Part shown: positions 1 through 7,049 of the stretch, piece after piece
How positions within the stretch are numbered: the stretch's first letter is position 1
How the letters are laid out: the number at the start of each line of letters is the position of its first letter
DNA from: Syntrophomonadaceae bacterium
GTDB lineage: Bacteria > Bacillota > Syntrophomonadia > Syntrophomonadales > Syntrophomonadaceae
Assembly: GCA_028698695.1 (NCBI GenBank)
Contig: JAQVWB010000055.1
Coordinates: 1 to 10,286, forward strand
Direction: 5' to 3'
DNA: 10,286 bases
Position numbers and translations under genes: made by a program
The notes under the pieces: model-generated
What the model was told of the DNA's origin: nothing
Databases searched by the model: none
What the model saw: the letters and a program-made list of their open reading frames with translations, nothing else

Positions 1-1
1 T

Positions 2-241
2 GACAATCCTAATGGGTTTCGTATTGAAGATTTAAACCAGACGAAAACCTATACTTTGGATTCTGGAGTTAAAATTGTCCCGCTGGTAGCACCAAATCAT
101 CATAATTATGGGATTTACGAGATGCCGTTGCTGGATGAAAATTTTATTAAGAATTATCCTGATTACGGGCAATTTTTCTATGATTTTATCATAGGCAGCG
201 ACGGACAGTTGAAAATTGTTTCAGGTCGCTATGTACCTTGA
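2..241 (+). CDS. C-terminal fragment of an unrecognised protein
   Basis: The frame is open from the window edge to TGA at 239-241 and encodes about 79 residues. It reads DNPNGFRIEDLNQTKTY at the edge and ends IVSGRYVP. The ATG at 56 is inside this open frame and has no ribosome site, so the gene almost certainly begins upstream of the window. The visible part is rich in aromatic residues, Asp and Asn, has no obvious membrane segment, and looks like a compact beta-rich C-terminal domain (TYTLDSGVKIVPLVAP, then FFYDFIIGSDGQLKIVSG). I do not recognise the family and assign no function. It is followed by an AT-rich gap with no clear terminator, so it is probably transcribed separately from the gene at 570. 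Confidence 0.6.
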   Translation, partial: DNPNGFRIEDLNQTKTYTLDSGVKIVPLVAPNHHNYGIYEMPLLDENFIKNYPDYGQFFYDFIIGSDGQLKIVSGRYVP

Positions 242-569
242 TTTTTTCATTCCGTTTAAATATGAATGAGGAGAACTTATCCTGCTGGTATTTTCATTTT
301 ACTTAAAGGCTAATAACTTTGCATATATTTGGGTTTAATAAATCAATTAGGGAAAAATTCTTCATGATTAAAAGGATATATGAGGGTTTCCTGGGACAAA
401 TAAAAGCAGGACCATACTGCTGGGAGAAAAAGAGCCAGAAGCACACATAAATGAATGAATTTTATGACTTCCCCTTTTTCATCATCATTCATTAATATAA
501 TAACCACATAATGAGCATAATTATTTACAGCAGAGTTTTAATTTTGTCATATATAAGGGGGCGCTAAGT
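242..569. other. AT-rich intergenic region upstream of the GT-GH130 gene
   Basis: This 328-bp gap holds no convincing gene. It contains a 9-bp inverted repeat (AATGAATGA at 450-458 and TCATTCATT at 485-493), a small hairpin (AGCAG 405-409 with CTGCT 417-421), and a TATAAT at 496-501 that could be a -10 box but has no good -35 at normal spacing. A 28-codon reading frame at 364-450 has only a distant AGGG upstream and is not supported. The ribosome site of the next gene (AAGGGGG, 555-561) lies at its right end. Confidence 0.5.
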
Positions 570-3500
570 TTGACCTATGAGGATATAGAAACCCGATATG
601 ATCAGAAAATGCATGAAATAGAGCCGGTGCTGGCCCATTACAGCAACTATGATCTGGTAATAGGCATACCTTTTCGGGATGAGTTTGATCATTTACCTAA
701 AATGTTGTCTTCTATCGATCAGGTGCTGAAATCCTGGATAGGTCGCCGCCAATTGATTGTATGTGCCGGGGATTATTCAGCCGGACCAATTCTTGATACT
801 ATACATCTGCTTAATCTGCAACATCCTCATATAGAGTTTTTAATGCCGGCCGAAATAAGCGGTCGGGGTATGAGTGTCAGAGCTATAATGGATATTGCCA
901 GCCAACTGGATGCGGATCTGATTCTATTTAATGCCCATATGACAACTGAGAATGGTCCCGGAGTTGATGATGCCTGGTTGGAGAGCTTGCTGACCCCTAT
1001 TCAGGGGGAATACGATATGGTTTTGGGCAGTCTGCGTCGTTATATGGGAATAGACAGTATTGCCCATATGATGGCGGCACCAATTCTGGAAAGTTTTTAT
1101 GGATGCCGTTTGGGAGACCCATTGGGGGGGATTTATGCTCTGAGTCATGATTTTGTTGAGGAATTGGCTCACGAAGCCCGATTCTGGGGTAAATATATTC
1201 AGGGTCATGGAATTGATTTCTGGATTCTGACGCGGGCATTATGCTGGAGCAAGCGTATTTGTGAAGTTAATAAAGGGGGTACCGTAAGAACTCACAGTCT
1301 GAAAACCCGCAATAAGATATTCTATGATAATGCGCTGACTATTTTTGAAGCTTTGAAACGGGACAGTGCGATCTGGCTTCAGGATCGGCTGATAATAAAA
1401 GTTGCTGACATTTTAGCCCGCAGTGAAATAAAAAGACCGGATAGCGTTAATTATCCAATAGACGATTTATTGGGGAATTACTATAGTGGTTGCGAAAATA
1501 ATAAAAAATTATGTGAATTAGTTAAAAGTAAGGTTAAGTTACCATTATGGGAAGAGCTTGAACAGGGGGAAAAATTTTATCTGTCTGACGAAGATTGGAT
1601 AAATGCTTTGTTTGAATTATTTTTGCAGTATTCATTTGACGAAGATTATAATGATCAGCAAATTATATCCCTGTTAACTGCCCTGTATAATGGGCGGGTA
1701 GCCAGTTACAGTTTGGAAATGCAGGCTTTTAGCGAAAAGGTAGCTGATGTTGGCGAGGCGGAGCTTGATAATCTTATGGTGGGGAAAATGGAATCAATTC
1801 GTCAACGTCTGACTAATAATTTCTGGGACAAAAAAGCGGATTTAAACCGCAAGTGGTTAGAACACTGGGAGCAAAGAAAACCGGCTATAATCCCACTGGG
1901 ATATATGGAGTATGTTCCCGGCAAACCAGTAGTAGTACCCAAAAGGATTGCCGGTAAAGATCAGCATATAGTTCAAACCGATGATATTTTTAAAGATTTA
2001 CGCCGCCGCTACGAATCCGATTTTAATCAGTTTCTAAGCCGGAGTCTTGATATGGATGTTGATAACAGTCCGGAAAATATAATCAGGGCAGTAGAAGAGT
2101 TTATGACCCGGGTGGAACAAACGCTGGATGAAATTCTGCCCGGAGATATCCGAACCGAAGAAGGCCTGCAGCAGTTTATTGATAAACTATTTTCGGTATT
2201 CCCTGATCAGCGTATGTTTACTATAAGTACGGATTTATTAAGGGAAATGATTATCCGTTTTCCGCCAGTAAATCTGATGATTCCACGCGGATTTTATCAG
2301 CCCCATCAGTTAATTGACAACCTCGATACCCGTGATGCGGTGACCTATGCCAATCTGGTTGAAAGCCTGAGTTATACTGACCGCGACTTGCTATGGCTGG
2401 CAGATAATTTAAAACCGGAGAGTTTTGAATGGACTGATTTAAAACCGGTTTTACTGACCGAAGAAGTTCGTATGGGGGTACTCAGCCAGGTAAAAATTGC
2501 CAATCTAAACCGTATAACCGGCCGGGTTGTAATACGCCCGCTGGATGCCGGAAAAGGTGGCAAGTTTCCTAAACTCAGATATTTCACCAGTATTGTTCGT
2601 CGTTTGGCCCAGGCTGATCATTACTCGGAGCTGTTTTTGAATACGGTAGCTGAACGCAAGAATATCGGCCTTAAAATTCGCAATGCACTATTGGGAGTAA
2701 GGCGCGGGGACGATTTTTCCGCCCATAATATTTTTGAGAATTACCATCATCGCAGTATGGTGCAAAAATTTCAGTATCTGGCTGATAAAATGGAGCAGGA
2801 AGGTAAAGGTGAAGCTGGCCGTATAATTGGATTAATGGCTTCCGGTTATGGCCTGAGTCAGGTGTTGGAAAATGAAGTGTTCCTAACCTGCACAGCCTGG
2901 AGCTGGGCCAGTTACAGTTATAAAGGTGGGGTTAAAATTCCTGCGCCTTTAACCACCAGTGTTGAATCCCGCTGGTTTAACCATGACTTTTTGGAAGTTT
3001 TATATAGACAGTTGGGTTATAATCCTGATGAAATCATCTCCTTAGTATTTCGCCTGATTCAGGCTGGGAAGAGCAATCAAAATCTGCTGGATATGCTTAT
3101 GCCAACCCGACCTAAAGATGTGGCTGTGGTGGTACAGGAAACCACTAATGAACCCAGCAGGCATTTGCAGCGCTACCATGGCAACCCATTACTTGAACCG
3201 ATAGACGGCTCCTGGTGGGAATCAAAATATGTGCTTAATCCGGGGGCACTGCGAATTGGGGATAAAGTATATCTGTTTTACCGGGCGGTTGGAGAGGATC
3301 AGATTTCCCGTATCGGCCTGGCGATAACCGATGGTTATAAAGTTTTGGAACGATTAAGCGAACCGATATTTTCGCCGGAAATTCCCGAAGAAGCCATGGG
3401 ATGTGAAGACCCGCGTTTAACTATTATTGATGAGCGTATATTCATGCTGTATACGGCTTATGATGGCAATATTGCTCAGATTGCAGCGGCTTCCATAGAG

Positions 3501-4103
3501 GTAGATGACTTTTTGGCAGGAAACTATACCAACTGGCAGCGGGAAGGTCTGGCATTTAAAAATATCTGGGATAAGGACGCTATAGTTTTCCCGGAAAAGA
3601 TTCACGGCAAATATATTGTTTATCATCGTATTGAACCCAGTATATGGGTAACTTACGCGAATGAATTGTGTTTCCCTTTAAGGGAAAACCATGCCATTAT
3701 TGTGGGGCCGCGCCCGGGGCGCATGTGGGATTCTTTGAAAATTGGCGCCGGAGCGCAGGCATTAAAGACTAAATACGGGTGGTTGTTGATTTACCACGGA
3801 GTGGATAATAATTATGTATATCGTTTGGGAGTTTTACTGGTAGATTTGAATAATCCCCAAAAGGTAATTTATCGTTCCCCCAATCCCATTTTGGAACCGG
3901 AAGAAGATTATGAGATTGGTATTTCGGGAGCCTGGGTACCTAATGTTGTCTTTACCTGTGGTGCAGTAGCCGGCAGTGACAAGGATATATTGGAAGATGA
4001 TGATGAAATACTGGTCTATTATGGGGCCGCTGATACCAGTATAGGGGTGGCAACTGCTACACTGGCCGATTTAATTCCGGAAAGATTCCGAATTAGCAGC
4101 TGA
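570..4103 (+). CDS. GT-GH130 fusion: glycosyltransferase plus beta-mannoside phosphorylase-type domain
   Basis: A 1177-residue cytoplasmic protein with no signal peptide or membrane segment. The TTG start is chosen because AAGGGGG (555-561) sits 8 nt upstream and the next in-frame Met is residue 14. Residues about 27-265 look like a GT-A glycosyltransferase of the mannosylglycerate/glucosylglycerate synthase type (GT78/GT81-like): GIPFRDE (32-38), GRGMSVRAIMDIA (98-110), GDPLGGIYALS (182-192) and GHGIDFW (212-218) fall in the order of the conserved blocks of those enzymes. Residues about 270-865 are largely helical-looking and unrecognised. Residues about 870-1175 are a GH130 five-bladed propeller, with NPLLEP (872-877), LNPGA, the GCEDPR motif (Asp947, the likely general acid by family analogy), KDAIVFPEK, GKYIVYHR, and WLLIYHGV. 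GH130 enzymes mostly phosphorolyse beta-mannosides. One chain therefore probably makes and/or breaks a mannoside-like product; substrate and direction are inferred. The gene appears to stand alone, with a terminator at 4240-4265. Confidence 0.85.
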   Translation: MTYEDIETRYDQKMHEIEPVLAHYSNYDLVIGIPFRDEFDHLPKMLSSIDQVLKSWIGRRQLIVCAGDYSAGPILDTIHLLNLQHPHIEFLMPAEISGRGMSVRAIMDIASQLDADLILFNAHMTTENGPGVDDAWLESLLTPIQGEYDMVLGSLRRYMGIDSIAHMMAAPILESFYGCRLGDPLGGIYALSHDFVEELAHEARFWGKYIQGHGIDFWILTRALCWSKRICEVNKGGTVRTHSLKTRNKIFYDNALTIFEALKRDSAIWLQDRLIIKVADILARSEIKRPDSVNYPIDDLLGNYYSGCENNKKLCELVKSKVKLPLWEELEQGEKFYLSDEDWINALFELFLQYSFDEDYNDQQIISLLTALYNGRVASYSLEMQAFSEKVADVGEAELDNLMVGKMESIRQRLTNNFWDKKADLNRKWLEHWEQRKPAIIPLGYMEYVPGKPVVVPKRIAGKDQHIVQTDDIFKDLRRRYESDFNQFLSRSLDMDVDNSPENIIRAVEEFMTRVEQTLDEILPGDIRTEEGLQQFIDKLFSVFPDQRMFTISTDLLREMIIRFPPVNLMIPRGFYQPHQLIDNLDTRDAVTYANLVESLSYTDRDLLWLADNLKPESFEWTDLKPVLLTEEVRMGVLSQVKIANLNRITGRVVIRPLDAGKGGKFPKLRYFTSIVRRLAQADHYSELFLNTVAERKNIGLKIRNALLGVRRGDDFSAHNIFENYHHRSMVQKFQYLADKMEQEGKGEAGRIIGLMASGYGLSQVLENEVFLTCTAWSWASYSYKGGVKIPAPLTTSVESRWFNHDFLEVLYRQLGYNPDEIISLVFRLIQAGKSNQNLLDMLMPTRPKDVAVVVQETTNEPSRHLQRYHGNPLLEPIDGSWWESKYVLNPGALRIGDKVYLFYRAVGEDQISRIGLAITDGYKVLERLSEPIFSPEIPEEAMGCEDPRLTIIDERIFMLYTAYDGNIAQIAAASIEVDDFLAGNYTNWQREGLAFKNIWDKDAIVFPEKIHGKYIVYHRIEPSIWVTYANELCFPLRENHAIIVGPRPGRMWDSLKIGAGAQALKTKYGWLLIYHGVDNNYVYRLGVLLVDLNNPQKVIYRSPNPILEPEEDYEIGISGAWVPNVVFTCGAVAGSDKDILEDDDEILVYYGAADTSIGVATATLADLIPERFRISS

Positions 4104-4162
4104 TAAAAGCAAACTTAAATAGTGGGCCCGTAGTGTATTTTGAAAGAGTTCTATCAGATTTC

Positions 4163-4202
4163 TTAACCTGACTTAACCTGATTTATACCGACTTGACCTG
4201 AC
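4163..4202. repeat. Four tandem 10-bp repeats, consensus TTAACCTGAC
   Basis: Four consecutive 10-mers occur between the convergent ends of the GT-GH130 gene and the ATPase gene: TTAACCTGAC (4163), TTAACCTGAT (4173), TTATACCGAC (4183) and TTGACCTGAC (4193). The unit equals roughly one helical turn, so all copies face the same side of the DNA. No function can be read from the sequence; a protein-binding array or simple slippage repeat are both possible. Confidence 0.75.
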
Positions 4203-4239
4203 AATATAATAAAATAAGGTTCTATTGCAAAAGTATACT

Positions 4240-4265
4240 CTGATGATTGGGACATCAGGTTTTTC
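4240..4265 (+). terminator. Rho-independent terminator of the GT-GH130 gene
   Basis: CTGATG (4240-4245), a 7-nt loop and CATCAG (4253-4258) form a 6-bp stem followed by GTTTTTC on the + strand. It lies 137 bp after the stop at 4103. The right arm contains the TGA stop of the convergent ATPase gene. The - strand reading of the hairpin is followed by a weaker T run, so partial bidirectional action is possible. The short stem limits confidence. Confidence 0.55.
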
Positions 4266-6420
4266 TTAACAATCGCATACCGTTAAGCGTTACCAGAATG
4301 GAAGTGCCTACATCCCCGACTACTGCCAGCAACATGGTTAGCAGTCCGGGAATAATCATTAAAAGAATGGCAGTTTTAAACAACAAAGAAAAGGCAATAT
4401 TTTGTTTAATAATTCGCAAGGTTTGCCGGCTTAGTCTGATGGCAAAAGGCAGACGTGATAAATCATCTGACATAAGAGCAATATCAGCAGTTTCCAGGGC
4501 TACATCCGTACCGGCGGTTCCCATGGCTATTCCAACGGTAGCTCTGGCCAGAGCCGGAGCGTCATTTATACCGTCACCCACCATGGCTACCCGGTGGTCG
4601 GCTAATAGCTGCTCTATAACCTTTAACTTGTCATCCGGCAACAACTCGGCATAAAAACTATCCAGACCGGAGTTATTGGCAATTGTTGCTGCCACTTGGT
4701 GATTATCACCAGTTAGCATAACCATCTGCTTTATACCTGATTTACGCAGCGCAGCAGTCACATCAGCGATATCCGGACGCAGATTATCCATTAAAGATAT
4801 GATCCCGATTATTTTTAACTGGTTTCCTATCAATACTACGGTTTTGCCTTCATTTTGCATACTTGCTATCTGTTCCATATGGACCCGGACATCGAGATTA
4901 AGACTGTCAAAATAGCGTAAATTACCAATATGGTAACGCTGTTCATTAATAATCCCATTGGCACCTTTTCCCGGTACAGCCTGGAAATCAGAAACCGGCG
5001 GAATAGTAACGGCTTTTATCTCTGCCTTTCTTATAATGGCACTGGCCAGCGGGTGCTCGGAACGATTTTCAATTCCGGCAGCAATGGTCAGCAATTTATC
5101 AACAGTCATATCAGAGAGGCTTATCAGGTCAACTACTTCCAATTTTCCTTCAGTAAGGGTACCGGTTTTGTCAAAGGCTATGACTGACAAGCTGCCTAAC
5201 TCCTCCAAATGACTACCGCCTTTAATTAACACTCCCTGGCGGGCGGCATTACCAATTGCGGAAACAATTGCAACCGGTGTGGAAATTACCAGTGCACAGG
5301 GACATGCAACCAGCAACATAGCCAGAGCCATATATATCCAATGATACCAGGGCTGATGCATTAACAACGGAGGTATTATCGCTACCATTATTGCCAGTAT
5401 AATAACGGTGGGCGTATACCAGCGGGCAAAACGATCAATCAGTTGTTGTGAAGGAGCCCTTTCACTCTGGGCCTGCTCTACCATGGTTATTATTTGCTGC
5501 AGAGTTGTATCTTTATATTCTCGCGTAACTTTAATTTCCAATGAACCGTATTGATTGATTGTACCGGCAAAGACTTCGCTGTGCGGTTCTTTGAACACCG
5601 GTACAGATTCTCCGGTAATGGCTGCCTGATTAACGGTTGAGCTTCCTGATAGCACCATCCCGTCAGCAGCTATGGTCTCCCCGGGAGAAATTATGATTAA
5701 ATCACCAACCTCCAATTCGGTGACGGGAATTTTATAATCCTTGCCATTTCTTCTGACCAGAGCTTCCCGCGGTGATAAATCCATCAGTGTCCGAATGGAG
5801 TTGCGGGTTTTGTCAAATGTATATACCTGCAGAAAATTCCCCAGTGAAAACAGAAAGACTACTGCCAGAGCTTCCTGATATTCGCCAATTATAGCAGCTC
5901 CGATGACTGCTATTACCATGAGGGCATTCATATCCAGTTCACGAAGGGTATGCAAAGTATACCAGCCGGTCAGTGCCGGCCGATAAATACCTGCGGCTAT
6001 ACCAATAATAATAACCAATAAAACAGCTGACCCAGGCATGTGCAGCCATATAGCCAGCAAGACAATGACAAGAGCCAGACCGGATAAAAGCATGGAAGCG
6101 CTGTAATTGTGCTTTAACAGATAAACCACCCGACTCTTGAAGTTCCGTTTCCCGAATTTTTTAACCGGCAAAGAATCAGAGCTGATTTCGTAGCCCATAT
6201 TTTTTACCAGATTTATTACCTGTTCTTCTTTATCAACTCCCGGCATACCCTGGTATCTTATATTCAGTTTCCCCGTGGAAAAAGCCAGTTGTGCATCAAT
6301 TACCACCGGTAATTGTTTGACAGCCGTTTCAACTTTGGCTGCACAACCCGGTCAATCCATTCCGGTGATATAAAAATTGCTTATATTAGCCTGCAAATCT
6401 GCTATATCCATGGCGGTCAC
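4255..6420 (-). CDS. cadA: P1B-2 heavy-metal ATPase (Zn/Cd/Pb), candidate selenoprotein with UxxC HMA motif
   Basis: Exports divalent soft metals across the inner membrane at the cost of ATP (family knowledge). The chosen GTG start (6420) lies 8 nt after AGGAG (6433-6429) and gives 721 residues if TGA 6354-6352 is read as selenocysteine (residue 23). Residues about 12-80 are one HMA domain: SNFYITGMD-U-PGCAAKVE. Then come eight predicted membrane segments (about 107-126, 131-146, 164-182, 183-200, 334-354, 362-386, 671-691, 694-714), TGES (269-272), CPC (373-375), DKTGT (Asp417), HP (456-457) and GDGINDAP (615-622). TM7 has N-x7-K (Asn674, Lys682) and TM8 has DxG (Asp703), the P1B-2 signature. 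It follows the CadC-like gene by 29 bp in one operon. Without recoding, translation could only restart at GTG 6306, which lacks a ribosome site and gives 683 residues without the HMA site. A Cys-to-stop mutation or sequencing error is the main alternative. Confidence 0.88.
6305..6352 (-). promoter_or_regulatory. SECIS-like stem-loop directly after the TGA
   Basis: On the - strand the RNA can pair ACCGG (6352-6348, starting with the A of UGA) with CCGGU (6309-6305), UUGU (6346-6343) with ACAA (6316-6313), and CAGCC (6341-6337) with GGCUG (6325-6321), separated by small internal loops. The apical loop of 11 nt (6336-6326, AAAGUUGAAAC) starts 15 nt after UGA; a GU-AC pair inside it could close a UGAA tetraloop starting 20 nt after UGA. 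Position, coding location and a G in the loop agree with known bacterial SECIS elements, which vary greatly in sequence. Folding was done by eye. Confidence 0.5.
6352..6354 (-). other. In-frame TGA, candidate selenocysteine codon
   Basis: The - strand reads GMD-TGA-PGCAAKVE. In HMA domains the consensus here is GMDCxxCA, so TGA replaces exactly the first Cys of the metal-binding CxxC. Both flanks are in one frame, stay homologous to the HMA domain, and there is no other stop between the GTG at 6420 and the end of the gene. TGA differs from TGT/TGC only in the third base, so a nonsense mutation cannot be excluded from this window alone. Confidence 0.7.
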
Positions 6421-6428
6421 GGTCACCG

Positions 6429-6433
6429 CTCCT
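6429..6433 (-). promoter_or_regulatory. Ribosome site that fixes the ATPase start upstream of the TGA
   Basis: AGGAG on the - strand is 8 nt from GTG 6420 and only 2 nt from the alternative GTG 6426; ATG 6411 is 17 nt away. This places the real initiation 66 bp upstream of the in-frame TGA and argues that ribosomes are meant to meet that codon. Confidence 0.75.
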
Positions 6434-6449
6434 TTCCTGGAAAAAGTAT

Positions 6450-6809
6450 TTATTCAGTTACATGTCCCAGACCCTGCTCAAAAATTTTCTCAACATGTTC
6501 ATCAGCCAGCGAATAATATACTACTTTACCTTCCCGTCTGTATTTAACCAGCTTATCGGCTCTCAGAAGTCTGAGATGATGAGAAACAGAGGATTCAGAG
6601 GAACCCGTAACTGCTGCCAGGTCACATACACACAATTCGTTATGCTTGAGAGCAAATAATATTTTAATTCGGGAATTATCACTCAGAGTTTTGAAAATAT
6701 GGGCCAGAGCCTGCGTTATATCTTCAGAGGGCATAAGCTCTATCGTAGCTGCAACTTTCTCTTCATGAATACATTGGACACTGCATAAATCGTCATGCTC
6801 GACTGACAT
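6450..6809 (-). CDS. cadC: CadC-type ArsR/SmtB metal-sensing repressor
   Basis: A 119-residue cytoplasmic winged-helix repressor that should release DNA on binding Cd, Pb or Zn. ATG 6809 is preferred because GGGGGG (6822-6817) lies 7 nt upstream; the upstream ATG at 6836 is inside the operator and lacks a ribosome site. Residues 9-18, CSVQCIHEEK, match the N-terminal CxxxC of Staphylococcus CadC, and ELCVCDLA (59-64 region) gives Cys60 and Cys62, so the four-Cys alpha3N site (Cys9, 13, 60, 62) is complete. The C-terminal helix also carries Asp103, His105, His116 and Glu119 in the D-x-H-x10-H-x2-E arrangement of the SmtB-type alpha5 zinc site. The recognition helix lies around residues 70-88 (SSESSVSHHLRLLRADKLV). 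It is first in an operon with the ATPase and probably represses itself through the palindrome just upstream. Confidence 0.93.
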   Translation of the reverse strand: MSVEHDDLCSVQCIHEEKVAATIELMPSEDITQALAHIFKTLSDNSRIKILFALKHNELCVCDLAAVTGSSESSVSHHLRLLRADKLVKYRREGKVVYYSLADEHVEKIFEQGLGHVTE

Positions 6810-6822
6810 AAATATACCCCCC

Positions 6823-6866
6823 AATATTATCAACATTTGAACAACTGTTCATATGTTGATAATATT
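6823..6866. promoter_or_regulatory. 44-bp near-perfect palindromic operator
   Basis: AATATTATCAACAT (6823-6836) is matched exactly by ATGTTGATAATATT (6853-6866). On the same axis (6844.5) lies TGAACA-AC-TGTTCA (6838-6851), the typical core of ArsR/SmtB 12-2-12 operators. Only one arm position (6837/6852) fails to pair. It starts 13 bp upstream of the repressor ATG and contains the -10 box, so repressor bound here would block RNA polymerase. Confidence 0.85.
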
Positions 6867-6887
6867 AGTATGTTTCACTTAAGTCAA
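6859..6887 (-). promoter_or_regulatory. Sigma-A promoter of the cadC-cadA operon
   Basis: On the - strand TTGACT (6887-6882) is followed after 17 bp by TATTAT (6864-6859). Transcription would start near 6852, inside the operator palindrome and about 43 bp upstream of the repressor ATG. Confidence 0.7.
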
Positions 6888-6984
6888 CTGTTATTCCGAA
6901 TTAAAAACAAAGCTTTTAATAGTATTAATATTAAAGCCAAACTGGCTGGCCCAATTATTGCGAATCTTGCAAAATTTTAATTCA

Positions 6985-7014
6985 TTTACTTTGTTCGTGA
7001 AAATGATATATAAT
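6985..7014 (+). promoter_or_regulatory. Probable promoter of the CoA-transferase operon
   Basis: TTTACT (6985-6990), an 18-bp spacer and a perfect TATAAT (7009-7014) precede a start site expected near 7021, about 30 nt upstream of the gctA-like TTG. The -35 box is weak. No operator-like repeat is evident. Confidence 0.55.
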
Positions 7015-7049
7015 CGGAAGGTATAAATTAATATAGGGGAGGTATCGTA

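Noticed and set aside
364..450. 28-codon ORF in the first intergenic region
   Set aside because: Its AGGG is about 13 nt from the ATG, and no recognisable motif or coding bias supports it.
524..552. Promoter TTTACA with a -10 near 547 for the GT-GH130 gene
   Set aside because: The -10 match is poor (TCATAT) and transcription would begin at or after the ribosome site.
924..1239. Minus-strand ORFs of 80-94 residues within the glycosyltransferase
   Set aside because: They are antisense shadows of a well-supported coding region, without ribosome sites or family features.
4163..4202. CRISPR array
   Set aside because: The repeats are 10 bp and directly adjacent, without spacers.
4255..6306. ATPase starting at GTG 6306 (683 residues)
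   Set aside because: No ribosome site precedes it, it begins in the middle of the HMA fold, and the upstream in-frame sequence completes that domain with a proper AGGAG and GTG at 6420.
6352..6354. TGA as a plain nonsense mutation making the ATPase a pseudogene
   Set aside because: The rest of the gene is intact over 700 codons with all catalytic motifs, and the TGA falls exactly on a Cys of a CxxC with a hairpin behind it. Not excluded, but less likely.
6810..6836. Upstream ATG of the repressor at 6836
   Set aside because: It lies within the operator and has no ribosome site; ATG 6809 has GGGGGG 7 nt upstream and aligns with CadC.
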